The notes under the pieces were generated by a model. It did no database searches, was not told the DNA's origin, and was given only the letters and a program-made list of their open reading frames with translations. Positions 32,087-45,600 of a DNA stretch of 64,000 bases are shown piece by piece; the stretch's first letter is position 1; every line of letters begins with the position of its first letter. The translations under genes were made by a program, and so were the position numbers. Source of the DNA: Cladophialophora immunda (taxonomy: Eukaryota; Ascomycota; Eurotiomycetes; Chaetothyriales; Herpotrichiellaceae); the NCBI RefSeq assembly GCF_000835495.1, contig NW_015622547.1:1736001-1800000 (forward strand). The letters run 5' to 3'.

Positions 32087-33954
32087 TCAGCCCTCGACTT
32101 TCTCGCTGCCAGGAAGCGAATCCGCTTCGTAGTGCGTCGCCTCCGTACCCTTGACCGCTTCCATGGCATGGTGGTCTACAACCGTGTGTGTGGCAAAGTC
32201 GACTTCGAGGTCTCGTTGGTAGATGGCCACCTCGTCCGCATCGCCAAAGATGGCGGCGACTTCCTCCAACGGCAGGCCGTTGGTGTCGGGGAACCAGATC
32301 CACATGGCGATCGCGCCAAGTGTGCCTGGGATAATGAAACACAGATAGAATTTCCAGCCGATGGTCTCGAAGGCCGTCGGGGCGCTGCAATCCTTGAGAT
32401 TAGTAATGTTCCAAAAAACCAAGGGGTTCGCGAGGATGGAAATCACTGCCAGGGCCATCATACCTTTGCAGCCAGATGATGTTCATCAACGAGATCATGG
32501 CAACACCAAGACAGACGCCTTTGGCCCGCAAGTGTGTGGGGAAGATCTCCCCGAGGTATGAGAATTGCGTCCCGTCGAGGCACAATCCGTAAAAGAGCTG
32601 GAAGATGAAGAACATGGCCACTGCCGCCAATAGTGCAGACTTGTTGTTGGAGGGCACGAAGTTGGCAACCAGGGCCGCTTCCACGATCAAACTGACCATG
32701 CAGCCTAGAACGCCGAAGGAGATGAACTTGTTTCGTGGGAAGCGGTCTACCACAAACATTCCCATGACGTTCATTCCCAGTGCAAACGTCAGCCATGCAG
32801 CTGGGTAGAGAAGCTGTTTGACCGGCGAGAAGTCGAGGGATTTGTAGAGTGAAGGACCATAGTTGTTGATGACCAGGACGCCAGAGCACTGAATGATTCC
32901 AGTGATCCCGACGGCCAGAAGGGCCCGTTTTCGGTACGATGGCTTCCTCATGATGTGCAACCACGAGTTACCAAGAGTTCGGTCGATCGCAAGCTGCTTT
33001 TGGATCTGGTAGAACTCGGCTTTTGCGGCGCTGTTATCAGGATCGCTAGCGTCGGCGTGGAACTTGAACAGCACTGCCTCAGCTTCGGCGTCGCGGCCTT
33101 GCATAACCAACCATCGGGGTGACTCCTGCAGATTAACAATGTCAGTGATCTCAACATCGTCGAGTATTTGTCGTCAGGTAGAATCAGTGGGCCACAGTGC
33201 ATGCAGGAGAGCAAAGGACTTACCGGGACGAAGTATAGACCGACCAATAGGCACAACGGCCAGAAGCATTGGATTGCGACGGGAGGCCTCCAAGTATTTG
33301 TGCTGCCATTCTGCCAGAAATAGAAGCCGAATCCAACCCAGCCTTGAATAGTATAGCCGAGCACGAGCATGACTGCATGGACGTCCACGAGAGCACCGCG
33401 CATATGGACCGGCACAATTTCGTTCATTAGAATGGGCACGGCCGCGAGGATCATGAAGGCAGAAGCACCAGCCACAAATCGAAAGGCGATGAACATCCCT
33501 ACGTTCACACTGCCCGCCATGATGGCGCCGGAAACGATAGCCAGAATGGCAGACTGTCAAGCGAGTTAGAGCCGGCAGGGAAAGGTGCGAGTCGCGTTAG
33601 ACCTTACCACGGCGCACGCCCATTTGCGACCCCATTTGTCCGCAACCGTCGGTAGTAGTAGTGTTCCAATCACGCCCCCAGTTTGGAAGAGTCCATTCAT
33701 GGTAGATATCAAGTCGGTTCCATTGGAACGAGTTGCCAAATCGAAGTATTCAATGAAGGATGGTTGACCTTGAGACGACATGAGCTTGAAGATCCATCAG
33801 GGAGCTCAAGGTACGTACCCAGCGTAGTTCCAATAATACTTGCCGTGTAGCCATATGTCAAAGAGCCAAAGCCCAACACAGCAAGCACAGCGCAGGTATG
33901 AGCATTGAGCTTTTGTTTGCGAAGGAGACCTTCCGATGCCGAGTTACGACGCAT
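32087..33954 (-). CDS. MFS sugar transporter (hexose/lactose permease-like)
   Basis: Major-facilitator sugar:H+ symporter in the plasma membrane, 528 residues. Exons on the minus strand: 33954-33819, 33768-33608, 33553-33224, 33125-32464 and 32384-32087; every join keeps frame. Family signatures: GFGSLTYGYTASIIG in helix 1, the loop motif VADKWGRKWA, ILMNEIVPVHMRGALVDVHA, the PESPRWLV motif formed across intron 3, and FYGLCLDGTQFSYLGEIFP with THLRAKG in the C-terminal half. The last intron has a TTACTAATC branch site and joins MNIIWLQ to SAPTAFETIGWKFYL, a conserved helix. Ends in a hydrophilic tail. The exact sugar is not readable from sequence. A promoter of about 1.1 kb separates it from the Myb-like gene. 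Confidence 0.9.
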
Positions 33955-35092
33955 TTTGCGAGATCTTGTCAGGGTGAACGAAGAGGAACTGGTCAAATGT
34001 GATGGCAACAGAGGAGCCTGGTAAGAGAAGGGGGTATTATAGGCATATGAGATGTGCAGATTGGTTCCCGAATAGAGTTCATGAGAGCCGAGACTCGAAA
34101 TACGTGGAGCCGCGAGCCAGGGCACATTTACCAAAGGCCCCCTGACCCGTGACCGTTGCTCACCCTTTACCTTCCCCAGTCTCCTCAAATCCCCGCATTT
34201 GGCAGGTCAAAACCAAGGAGTAAGGCTTGGTGGGTCAAACGTAGAACTGTTGATTGGTGAAGGTGGTGATTGTCCCAGATTTGCGGCCCTCGGTAGATCT
34301 GTCATGACTCAGGAATTCTAGAGTCAGAATGGAGGTCGAAAACGTGAAGAGTCGAGATTAGCAAGTCATGGGAGTGAATGCTTGGCCTTTGGCGCCGGGG
34401 AAAGCCCACGACAGCAAGGAGACGTCGGCCAAAACCATGCTGAATGAGTCTCCACAAACGACTCGACAGGCGTAATGGCAGGTTTTGAAGGATCGAGACC
34501 GAGCCCGGGGAGAGCGAAGTCGGACCTTTTGGCCTGAGGAGTCCGAGCATTACTCTCCTCAGAAGATGCAACACTGGGCGCGCCATGCATAAACTGCATC
34601 CAAGTTGCGGCGAAGATCCGGTCCAGAGGCTGGACCATATGTTCGTCCTCCTGATAGCTTGGGGCCGATGTGGGCGGTCCAGAAGTCCGAGGCGAGACCT
34701 TGGTGGATCCAGAATCATCGATATTTGTGGGTAGATTGCGTCTTGGGTATCTTCCCTGCAGCATGGACGGTCATGTAGAAGCTTGCCAGGGAGTTGTCAT
34801 GCGTATGATACCCAGTATGGAACGTGTAACCCGGTTGCGTGCATGTCTGCTGCCAGTATTGACCTCAATATATAGTCAAAAGTGATCAGGTGTGTGCTCG
34901 CTGAAAAAAGCTCATTGGTGAGCTGCGAGCCGCAGACCGTAATGATCATCGGAAACCCTTAGAATAGTCGCTGTTACGGTGTAAGCTAGCAGTAGCAAGT
35001 GTCAGACAGAACGATCTGAGGGACAATCAAACAGCCATCGAGTTACATCCAAAAGGTCGGTCAGAATAGACGAGAGTCTCTGTTCTTGCCAC
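33955..35092. other. Intergenic, with one doubtful minus-strand frame
   Basis: About 1.1 kb holding the promoter of the MFS gene and 3' flank of the Myb-like gene. It contains a 132-codon minus-strand frame (34366-34764), listed separately. Nothing else was recognised. Confidence 0.4.
34366..34764 (-). CDS. Doubtful small hypothetical protein
   Basis: A 132-codon frame starting at an ATG (MLQGRYPRRNLPTNIDDSGS) and rich in Ser and Pro. No domain, signal or membrane segment was recognised. It lies between two same-strand genes. It could be the fragment of a larger disordered protein or a chance frame. Confidence 0.2.
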   Translation of the reverse strand: MLQGRYPRRNLPTNIDDSGSTKVSPRTSGPPTSAPSYQEDEHMVQPLDRIFAATWMQFMHGAPSVASSEESNARTPQAKRSDFALPGLGLDPSKPAITPVESFVETHSAWFWPTSPCCRGLSPAPKAKHSLP

Positions 35093-36891
35093 TCAAACCG
35101 AAGCACCTCGAGTCTTCAGGACCTCCAGATATTTCTTCTTGACGGTTGCGTTGCCGTATCGGTATGCACCTTTGCTCTCCATATATTCGGCAACTTGTTT
35201 CCAGGGTACTTTATTGACAAATTGACCAATGGAAACTGCGTCGAGGTCTCTGGTAACCTGCAGATTGACAGAGGTCGCCTTCGAGCAATGGGAAACCGCT
35301 TCGAAAAGGAGCCGGATCTATCACCATGCGTGTCAGCATCTGGGGGTTTGTTCTCCAAGGGATAACTCACATCTCGATCGCCCCATTCTGGTTTCCTCAG
35401 TCTTGCCTCCCTCGGTTTCGTCAGAGCACGATATCTCCCCCTCAATGTTGATTCTGCCTCCTCGAACTTCAGCCGCTCCTTGATCACCTTATATGACAGT
35501 CCTTGTTCTTTCAATTGTACTAGAAGCGTGTCTTTCGATGTGTCACGCTGTCCACCCTTTACTCCCAAATGTCTGCCATGGGGCGTCGAAATACCTGTAA
35601 CGTCCGTTGGTGATTGAATGGCAGATTCGGAAGCCCAGAGATCTGGATACTGGGCGCTCTGATCAGTTGCCAATCCAGATTCCAGTTCCTGATAATGCAC
35701 ATTCGGAAGGTACTGATCGGTGGTGGACGCTGAAGGGCCAATCTGGAGGTCAAACTGATAGTCACCAGACGAGGGTAGCTCGGGTAAAGGCGGATAGTTC
35801 AAGGAACTCGAATCATATGCGAGCTGCTGTAGTGGCGTAGTAAAGGTAGGGTCGATCTGAAAATAACTACTGATGTCAGGATCCAGCGGTAACTGAGTAG
35901 CGCAATCTTGAGGCGATGCAAATCCATCAAACACCCGTGATCCGTATTTTGTCGCAACAGAAGGCCAAAGCTCACTTGAACCAGGTGTCTTTGCCTCTAG
36001 GAGAGTCTTTGGCGTGGTCAGGTCGTCACCACTGACGGCCTGGCCATCCAACATACTGTTTTCTGTCATGAAGATGTCAAACTCGTCAGGAGGCAGATTT
36101 TGGAAGAGCGAATTAAAATCGTCCACATCGAGTGGCGGCGCCTGCTGCGTAAGGGTTGTGCTGGTGGTCGAATTCTCCATGGCCGCGTCAAATCCCATCT
36201 CAGTCGCTGCGCTATAGTGCACAAAAGTCGTGGCGTGCTCTGCGCTGCTATCATTCAAGGATGGGCTGAGCGTGTCGGTCTTGAAGCCTTGATTCTGGGA
36301 AGCTGCTAGCCGTGGTGGGATGTGTATGGCTCTCCCCGGCCCTTCAAAACGCAAATTGTTCCCAACTCTACTCCGATCCATGTATGCGCCATGATGACCA
36401 GTTGATATGGCGCGGTTGTCGTTTTGTGAAGACGAACAGAAGTGCACGTTGGCGCCGTAGGAAGCTGTGGAGTTCATGGTGTGGTGTACTGGACGCTGCA
36501 TTGCGGGCGGTCGGGTGCAGGAGAGATTGTGAGAGTCTTCAGAACAGGTCATGTCGATGGACCCGATATGGGAAGCAGGGCACGGGACGCCAGCCGGGTG
36601 ACAGATATGGAGTGCGTCAGAAGACACCGCTTGGGAATGGTGAGTCGCAGACGGAGTGAAGGTGCTCTCCGGAGCCCATCTTAATAGGTGACAAGGCAGA
36701 TGAGTCTGTCCGCAACAGCCTGTCTTTCCATCCGTGTAAGTACCAAAGTATCTTGAATCAGCAGTTGTCGGGTACATTTTTGCAAGCTGCAAGGCTGCGC
36801 AATGCAGAACCAAGTGATAAATTTGGCGACAACTGGTGAATGTTCGGAAGCACTGTGCTGTGATAGTTTGAGCAAGCGGTTGCGTTTTCAT
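35093..36891 (-). CDS. Myb-like DNA-binding regulator with disordered N-terminus
   Basis: Predicted nuclear regulator. Exons 36891-35371 and 35317-35093 give 581 residues; the 53-nt intron (GTGAGT...GATAG) falls inside the DNA-binding region. Before it: GVKGGQRDTSKDTLLVQLKE, GLSYKVIKERLKFEEAESTL and RGRYRALTKPREARLRKPEW. After it: DIRLLFEAVSHCSK and VPWKQVAEYMESKGAYRYGN, a second helix-turn-helix. This two-part arrangement is common in ascomycete Myb/SANT-like proteins. The remaining 470 residues are low-complexity, rich in Ser, Thr, Gln and acidic residues, as in activation regions. An in-frame ATG at 36777 (MYPTTADSRYFG) is a plausible alternative start. Targets unknown. Confidence 0.8.
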
Positions 36892-38684
36892 GGTGAATCA
36901 TTGGCCACATTACAATCAGCACCTGCGCGGTCATCCATGGAAACGGAGACGAGTCTGTTCGTACTGCAAACAGAACCCCATCCACGGCATCGGGATCAAA
37001 TTGGAAATCCTCAAGGAGGTGAAGACGAGGGCACGCGTATTGAGCGACGAACTCACCTGCCGGGCCTATCCGCAAGTAATTGCTGCGTATCAAACTCCGC
37101 TCCCAGCTTCTGATACATCGGTAGAAGTTGCTGCTAGTCTGCGGAACATTGAATGGACAGAGGTGTTGCACAATACCTCCCTGATAACTGGTCTGCTGTT
37201 GCGCGCTGTCTTGAGGGCCTATGAGTTATTTAGCCCAACAGCCTCTTCCCACCCAGTACATAAACCGGCCTAAAGAGCAGTGTTCTGTCACCATATTTCC
37301 GTCTCTTATTTCGTTCTGCTCTGCTTAGCACCAGAATCTTACCATGGCTCGAAGGGAATAAACATAGAAGCAAATATCTTCTAGTTGGGGCAACGGAATC
37401 CATTCAATACAAGATAGTCGCGAAGTGGCAGTGTTCCGGTGACCCGTCCATGCCAGTTGCCACGGAGTGTGAGAACGGCAAACAGCAAGGCTCTATTTCA
37501 ATGTGTGTTTTCTGTGGATGGTAAACTTTAGGTAATAACTGGCTCGGCCCATCAATTCTGGTGCTTCTCTGGTGTCTTCTGAGACTCAGCAATGGGCAAG
37601 TACTAGATTGAGTTCAAGGATATGCTCAAAGTCCACCGATTCGCGATCAGCGAAGGCAAGCGATGTGCCGAGGGGATCACCAGGCGGGAGATATGGCAAA
37701 GGGCAAGCAAACATCAGGGGCATTGTGTTACATTGTTTGGCCGCTTGTCAATTTCAGGCAGCAGCTTTGGCGTTAGCCTGCGGGTCCGCTCTCTTTAGGG
37801 ATGGCATAGACTGCGCAAGTTGGGCGCAGAGGGAAATCGTGCTGCTTGCAAGGTGCTCTCGGGTGAAAGGAGAGGAATTCATGGTTGGGCACAGTAGACT
37901 CTGAATCGTACCTGTTCTCTCGATTGGACGTACCAGGATTGTGGAGCTGTCATATCGGCAAATTGCAGCGGGAAGCAGACAGCCTGTCATTTGATATTGG
38001 TTGGCCGATGTCCGGGGCATCGACCAGATACCCTTGATCTGGTTCTTGGGATATGTCTGATAGGAGAACGGGCGGAGACCTGGTTGCAAGAGGCAGTGTT
38101 TCGCACTTCATTGTGTTCAGAGTATTTCCCTCCGCTGTCACCATTCGAAAACGTGTTTGCCACACTCTTTGCGCCTTACTCCTGGGTCTGTAGCCCTCTC
38201 CAGGAACAGGAACGTGTCGCAGTGGTTTCTTCAGCTATATTTGGCGTCGACAACGCAATCTCGCAGTGGCATTGCACACCGTCGTAGGAGCAAGAGGAAA
38301 TGAGGCCGACATGCATTGAGGTTACAGTGAGTCGATAGATAACAGCTCTGGAACGATCAAGTAGTCTGGTGTTCGGGACGAGGGATGAATTAAAAGAGCA
38401 AGTGAGTTGAGGTTGTCGGAGTATGAGACGTTGTCAAGCCCATTAGTAAGCACAGCCAAGACTGTGGCTTCCGAGGTTTTGCCTCGCTGCATCGTGATGG
38501 CTCAAACTTGGCTGTATCCTGCGGGTTGATCAGATCATACTCTTTCCCAAGGTCATTTTACGGTCGGCCTGGCGGCTTTGCTGGGTTTGCTCCTGAGGAG
38601 ACATCGTGGTAGACACAGAGGTCTAAAGATTAGCGGTTGCTTGGCACTATTTCGTGCCAAAATTGACAACGAAGTCCACGAACG
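36892..38684. other. 1.8-kb divergent intergenic region
   Basis: Lies between the Myb-like gene and the Ap4A phosphorylase gene, which diverge. Short frames on both strands show no family features. Probably two promoters; no specific element was recognised. Confidence 0.4.
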
Positions 38685-39790
38685 ATGACGGAGTCAGCGA
38701 GGATGCTTGGTCTTGCAGAGCCGCTATACCAGAGAGTATCCCAGAAGTTCATGACAGCCTTCAAAGGGAAAGACATTCTATTCTCCGAGACCAGCCTCGC
38801 CTACCTCCAGGCTAAGGGAGGAGCTTCGGTGAGTGCAGTGCTATGGTTGACGGTGAGGCTTGGTTGCTCATTTCTACAAAGTTCCAACTGCGATACTGCC
38901 CTGCGTTGAAGAAGAAACCCCAAGGCGACGCTTCTGGTCCGAAAAGGGACCCGACGGGGCCGAAATTTGATCCTTTCGAAAACCCGCCTGCAGAGCTCCT
39001 AGTCGCTCAAATCCCGGCCCAAAATGCATCGCACACTCTGGTGCTGAACAAATATCCAGTCATCCATAACCACTTCATCATTGCTACCAAGGCCAACAAA
39101 CCGCAAACGGACCTCCTGGAGGAAGATGATATCGGCCTGACCCATGCTTGCCTGCGCGCCTGGCAAGACCGGCGGCATGATGGAAGTTCTCCATGCCTTT
39201 TTGCTTTCTTCAATTCTGGTGAGCACAGTGGCGCCAGCCAGCCGCATCGCCACTTACAGTTCTTACCTGTGGAGGATATGGCAGGTTCGAACAATCGAGA
39301 GTGGAGGCTTCTAATCGACCGTATGAACGTACCAGTTCATCCAGACCTACCGCTATTCCAAGATCCATCGTTGCCAATCTTGCATTTTTCCACGCCTCTT
39401 GAACCAGACGCCTCAGCTGCCGACTTGCACCGCAAATATGTGTTGCTCATGCAAGCAGCGCTGTCTGCCACTCGGTCCCCTGGCCAACCACTGGACCAAA
39501 GCCTGGCGATCGAAAGGGACGGCAAAACTCTGATCTCCTACAACCTTGCCATGACGACTGACCGAATGGCAATCTGCCCCCGGAGTCAAGAAGCGGCTTC
39601 CATTCCCGGAGCCGGACCAGAGAGCTCCGTGGCTATCAATGGCACGATACTCGCAGGCACTCTCATGGTCAAGGACGAGACAGAGTGGGATGTTCTTCGA
39701 CAAACTCATTCGCTTCTGGACGACATGCTGGCATCTATCGGCTTTCCTTTGACGTCATGGAAACAGTACGCACGCACAGCAAAAGCATAG
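38685..39790 (+). CDS. ATP adenylyltransferase (Ap4A phosphorylase)
   Basis: Splits diadenosine tetraphosphate with phosphate into ATP and ADP, keeping Ap4A low. Exons 38685-38828 and 38882-39790 give 350 residues. The 53-nt intron has GTGAGT and a TTGAC branch site, and the join yields GGASFQLRYCPALKKKP, a conserved region. NPPAELLVAQIP, LVLNKYPVIHNHFIIATK and the catalytic histidine motif QPHRHLQFLP are all present. The C-terminal part has SYNLAMTTDRMAICPRSQE and ends in an Apa2-like helix. The glycine-serine-rich segment before the histidine motif (FFNSGEHSGAS) is intact. Length and motifs fit yeast Apa1/Apa2. Confidence 0.93.
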
Positions 39791-42128
39791 GAGAACGCTC
39801 ACAGACATACCTGTTGTACTGAGCCAGATTTCCATTGTCCCTAGCCAACCAAGTAATGTCACTTTGGGGAGTACGTCCAAATCTGAGAGACGGCGGCCCG
39901 TCTGTTTCCTGCACCTCTGACTACTATCTTTCTCTACACTACCGACCTCATCCTCCAAGCACAATCGCCGACATGCCAGCTGGGACAGAGTGGTGCATTT
40001 TCAGCTCGATGACACACGGAAAGGTCTATCTCTTTTCGCCCCGAGCAAGAACACTCGACAAGAGCATCAGCTGGACGATAATCTCACATTCACTGCCAAA
40101 AAAAGAACGGTGATGGCTTCCCAGAAGAGACTTCATCGTATCCAAGTGGTATGTCACAGAAATGGAAACAAACTGTATACGCGAAGTCAAGGTCTTTTGC
40201 TCAAATCCAGAGAAGCTGCGACAATGGAACACCACCTGTGGCCAGGAGGGTACTGCCCACATTGGAGATCGAAGCGCACTGCCATTCCCAGTCAGAGCAA
40301 TTCAGGTGAAGTTGGGGCCCTTTTTGGAACCACCATGCCCTCTCAATACTGATGGCTGAGAGGTTTAGAATGGCGCCAAGCGAAGCGAGCTTTACGATGC
40401 AGCTTATGAGGTCTCTGAGACGACTTTGTCCAGCCTTATGCCGCGAGAAAGAGCAGAGTTTGCAGTTGAAAGCTGCGCAACCAGTACAAATGATGACTAC
40501 AACCTTCATTGGCGACTCCGCCAATGCCGAAGCATCATCGATGGCGACAGAGCGATACGGGAAGGGCAGAGGCTGGCCATGTGGTTCACATTGGGCTGTG
40601 TCCGTCGAGGCACGTCCGTCCGTTCACGAGGGATCTACTGGCGCAAAGTCATGCTGCAAATCCACCGCAACGATAACCTTCGGTCGAGCAGCCGCTTCAG
40701 GCGGAGCATTGACCAGACCAGAACAAGTGGACGGACCTGTGCAGGAGAGAAACTTTGAGCAGTTTTCTGACCGCATCGACAGAGCTATCGAGGCAAGGTG
40801 AAAGTGTCATGGGCAGTCCAGACCCCGAAATTCTCGCTTGTTGCGCAAGCCACAAACCCGTATGATAGTGACTGCAGCGGATTTCCAAGCCCTGAGTTGT
40901 CCGGTTGAGAGTAGCTCGCTGTCCGTATCGGTGGTCGAGCAGGCGAGACAAGGGTATGTAGAGGTCAGGCGTGGGGCAGGAGCCCGACCCGCCGGATAGT
41001 GACGGTGATGGGTGGAGGGAGGAGGGAGGGACTAGACCGAGAAACACGAGGCAGAGGTCAAAGGCAAGAAGAGGGGTTGGGACTGCTTGGAGTCTGTTCG
41101 TAGGGCTGCAGATATTCCAAGGGCCAAAACGGGCTTTGGATTGCGCGGGGTTTGCGAGTCCTCCTCCTGGAGCTGCTGCTGCTGCTGCCTCAGGGTCTGG
41201 TGGTCTGGCTCACCTCCCTTGGGACTCATGGGGCATGAATACGAGGTTTTGACATGCGGCAGGCGAGCCAGACCATCACCTCGGCGCCAATCCCGCCCAT
41301 CCCCCTTCGTTTTTTTGTCTCAATTCAGCATGCACTCATGGCCGTTGAAGCTCTGCTCGCGTCCGCTTTCGGCAGCGTGGCCTTGGAGGTGTCTGCTCTG
41401 TTTGGCTGCGCGCAGCCGAACGTTGCTGGGGGTGGTGCTGGTGGTGTGTGAGCAGGATCTGCAGGAAGGCCAGCCAGCCTCGATTGACTTCTGTGTCGGC
41501 TATCAAAGCAAGAAAAATTAAAGCAACCAAGCAGAGCGGCGAGACAATGTGCACTTCTACGCGTGCTATGTGTGTTGTTTCCTGGCCCCTCCTATTCTCT
41601 CTTTCCACCTTCTTCCGACGGCCGAATGCGGAATTGACGGGGCTTCTGCTCGGGGATCTAGGCCCTGTGGGCGATGCTCGATTTGACACGAGGTCCAGGG
41701 GCAGCAAAGGAAGGACAGCGCAGTGTGTGTGTTAGCCGGTTCGGTCGGGTATTATTGGACGAGTGGAAATACAAAGCCAGTAAAGCCAAAAAGATGGTAG
41801 ATGATGTGGTCGCGGCCAGAGGGGGACCGTCCAGGCAGCGCAGATCGAGGAAACAGATGGGAAACTGCAAACTTCCACACCCAGTAATTCTTGGCGGGGC
41901 AAAAAGGGTTCAATAAAAGGGCAAGCCAGGCTTGTAACATGATAGGCAGGGAAGTCCCAAAGTTTTTCAGAAGCCCCCTTGTCTGGGTTGTTCTTTGGGG
42001 GCTTTTGTTTGGTAACGTATCACAGTTGTACTAATCATTTCAAATTCATGATGATGGCTTGGGCGGGGGAAGGTTCGAAGATTTTCGGACTGCGGCGGAT
42101 CCTCGCACAAGCCCATCCCAAGGCTGGA

Positions 42129-42168
42129 CGTGTGTGTGCGTAAGAGAGAGAGAGAGTGTGTGTGTGAT
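42129..42168. repeat. GT/GA simple-sequence tract
   Basis: A 40-base tract of alternating GT, then GA, then GT dinucleotides. Tracts of this kind mutate by slippage and the GT part can adopt left-handed DNA. Confidence 0.8.
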
Positions 42169-42660
42169 GTGCTTCTTAGAAAAGTGGACACAAAAAACCG
42201 CCTCTCTTTCCCCCTCGTGTGTGCGTGCTTGCATATCTGGCAAAACTAGATGAACTTCTGGGCTCTTCCGGGCGCCCAAGGGAGAAGCGGTCTGCCATGG
42301 AGATATAGGCGAGCAGCGAGCAATCAGGATGCAGAGATTGTCCAGAATCAGTGGGGCGAGCAGCCTGGTTGGTGGAAGAGGGCCATGACAGACCGCGAGT
42401 CCTTAGCCAGGTGTTCGAACCGACTTGTAGATACCGTCCTGTAGGTAGGCAGCAGCCGGATTGGGGGAGGAGCTTTTTTTGGGCTGGCGGAGATGGGGTG
42501 GCTGCATGCGTGCATGGCTAGAACCCTCAGATCACGCAAGTTATCGTAGATGTTGAACCTCGTGGTGCGGATTGGGCAGCGCCATGGCTGCATGCTGAGG
42601 CTTTCCGGGAAAGTTACAGAAGCGCATGGGAGCCTGGGATGGTGTGGCACCAAAACAGCA

Positions 42661-42698
42661 CGAGGGCGAGGACGAGGACGAGGACGAGGAAGAGGGGG
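42661..42698 (+). repeat. GAGGAC hexamer-like repeat
   Basis: Degenerate tandem units of GAGGAC/GAGGGC in a purine-rich strand. No coding role is apparent. Confidence 0.7.
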
Positions 42699-45600
42699 AA
42701 ATGCGCAGAGTTTTTGATTCTTCGTCAGGGCTTCTGAGAATGGAAATTCGGCGCGCCCATGATAATTCCTTTGGGTGTGGCCTGTGCCAATAACGGACAA
42801 CTGGTTGGAACTACAGACTTTCCAGATATCACGAGAGCCAAGGGCCCCCCTAAGTATTATTCGTACGGGGAGAGTACGTGTGTTCGCAGTAGGTATGAAG
42901 GGACCTCCAGTAGGTAAACAGGACCTGGACGGGAGATACTGTACGTACTTCGGATAATCATAAACCCTCAGTCACCCAAGGAAAGCAAGTTGGGGGCCGA
43001 CACAGGCTTCAGCCCTACCAGGGGAGTTTCATTGTAGAGGCCTCGAACTCACGAGGAAGAGATTTGGGGGCCGTTAACACCACGCGGTGGCAGTTTGGGG
43101 GTGGTAAACAAAGCATGCATCACCAAACGGTCAGCAAGGCCAAGGGGGACGGGACACGGTGGCTCAGTCATCCATCTCTGCAGGGTGCGTAGGATCAGGT
43201 GGATATTGGCAAATTACCAGACGCGCTCGAGTCATTGATCCAAGTCATTGATGGTGAATGATGGGCGGTAATGCAGGGACATCAGAGAGGAGAGGGAGAG
43301 CTAGAACACTCCGTAGTCGTTTAACACTCACCTTCAACATGACCAGAGAAGTGCAAGCGAGAGCCGAAAAGGATAAGAGAATCGGGACAGGAGAGGAGAG
43401 GCAGGATTGTCCTTTTGACGAGTCGCCGATGGTGTTTACGAGAGCAGAGCTGCTCGGGATGCCGGGGAGGGGAGAGCGAAAAGAAGGGGCTTGTTTTGGT
43501 TTCAAGCGGCTCCAAACACCAATTGCCCAAGCCCAAGCCCACGCCCACGCCCGCGGGCTTCAAGCCCACACCCCCCCAAGGAGCAATAGTTTAGCGACAG
43601 CCAGGCCATGGTAATTAATTAGTCTTTCTCGTCAATATGGAAACCCGAGATTTGTTTCTCCATGTCGTGGAAATAGTTGAATTCATGATACGGAGGAAGG
43701 AGTACTCGGTATGTACTTTGTACGAGTCTCGCTCTCGGGGGGTGACATCCACGAGTCTGACTAAGGGATCTGGAGGCGCTCATGAGTGCCACCAGGCCGT
43801 CAGTAATGTGTGATGAGGGAGTTCTCGTAGTGTCCTTTCACGTGGAAAGGACAGGGATGAGGGGCCATGTCGAATCGCACGTGCAGCAACGTCAACAGCG
43901 GGTGACATTGCTGTCTGCCTCGTGTATTCGACAGGAGTCCAGGTACAATCCCTTCCGTCATCCTGAGCCTCCATGGGAACGAACAGGGGGGGGGCCAACA
44001 CACACACGGTGTGTCCTCAGCAGCAAGCAGAAGGAAGACGTAGTAACAACAACACCAGTCGAGCCGGCCGACCAATGACTTCACTGTTTCGTCAAATGAT
44101 GTGCTTTGATTCAGGAGAGTTACAGCAACGCCTCGCCATGGAGTCGGTGACCAAATGGATGATGCGGATGTTGTGCATCAACCCGCCACAGTCTCACAGC
44201 CCCCAAGACCGCAACTGAGGCTTTGAGCGGTGAAAAAATAGCAGCAGCTGTGGCTCAGGCACCGTGCAGCCAATCATGCCGGCCCTCAGCGCCACTAATA
44301 CGGCCCTGCGCCATCACCAAAGAGCTCGGCCTGGGCACTCCGAGCCCCTGGAGCCAATCAGGGGGCCCCAGCCGGTGGGGAACGCTTGCAGACCACGTTT
44401 TTGCAGGGGTTGAGCAGACCGCATCTGCACGATGGCGCCAATCGCATCGGCCTCGCCTACAACCATCCAAGCCCGCTATGACCTGGCAAAGAAAGCGTTC
44501 CAGAGAAGGGCGCCCTAAAACTGCCCAGGGCCAAAGGACCCTCCCCACTCGGCGTCTACACTTTCCCTCTGCTTTCCTCTCTTTTGGTGACCCCTCGCTC
44601 AAAGCGGCAGAGCCAAGCACCATCCACTCAATCAGGTGCATGCCCCAGACACGAGCCACGGGGTTTCGTCCAGAACCCACCCCTTCCCAATCCAGCATCT
44701 CCAGCCTAATCCCTACCCTTTGGCACCCGCTGGGCACCAACTGGCACCCATTGACAAGCCCCCCCGGCCCACGCTTAGGCTCTCCTCGGGCTCCATTGGG
44801 ACTCCATTGGGGCTCCCTGTTTACTTGTCCATCCGCAGTCCTGGGATGTGCCGTCAAGCAACTGACAATTTGACGGGATCAACGGGAACTTACTCCCGCC
44901 CCTCTGTTTTTGCTATTGTAAAGTTCACGAACGAGGGGAATTGGTCCCTGCCCGCATGGGAAACTCTGCGTTTTGGTGCTAACGATTGCTACCAAAGGGA
45001 CCGGCAGGGTCATCCTCCTGGTCGAATCTGAGAAATCTACTGCTACTCCAAACTGTGACCTTTTTCTTTCCACCCCCCTCCCCAAGAGAGAGAACGGGCC
45101 AATGAGCAGGATGGGTACTTTTGCTCTGAGCCCCCAAAGCAGGTGGTACGAAGTGACGAAGCAGCGTAGAAGAGCAGCAGGGAACCGGAAAAACACAAAG
45201 TTCCGACCCTGATTGATGGTCACTACCCGCCTGCGGTTGCATCTTGCTGCTAAAAACAAGTTGCACATGAATCTTCTTCTCTCAATGCCCGTGCAGAATT
45301 AACATGCTTCTCTCTGGTCCTTGCCAATCACCAAATGCCTGGCCTTGCTCTCTTGGCCAGGATATCTCTCACCATCATGACGAGCAAGCCGTGACGGGTC
45401 CGTGGGGACCTTTCTGCTTCGTCTGCTTCCTGCTTCTTCATCCTGCTTAGGCCTCCCCGAAGCTAGCTTACTAGGAGGTGCATTAGCCTGTCACTGTGAC
45501 ACTCTCTCCTTGGTGTATTGCGCTGTTACAGCCACACCGCGACACCCCTGCTCCTTTAGCCTCCGAGGGGTCACGGACTCACGGTGAGGGCCCTGTCCCC

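Noticed and set aside
36890..37273. Plus-strand 127-codon frame upstream of the Myb-like gene
   Set aside because: CSYCKQNP hints at a zinc motif but there is no second Cys pair or family match; it overlaps the start of the opposite gene.
44223..44873. Overlapping plus and minus frames of about 200 codons
   Set aside because: Both are Pro/Ser/Gly-rich with no motif; typical of a GC-rich non-coding stretch.
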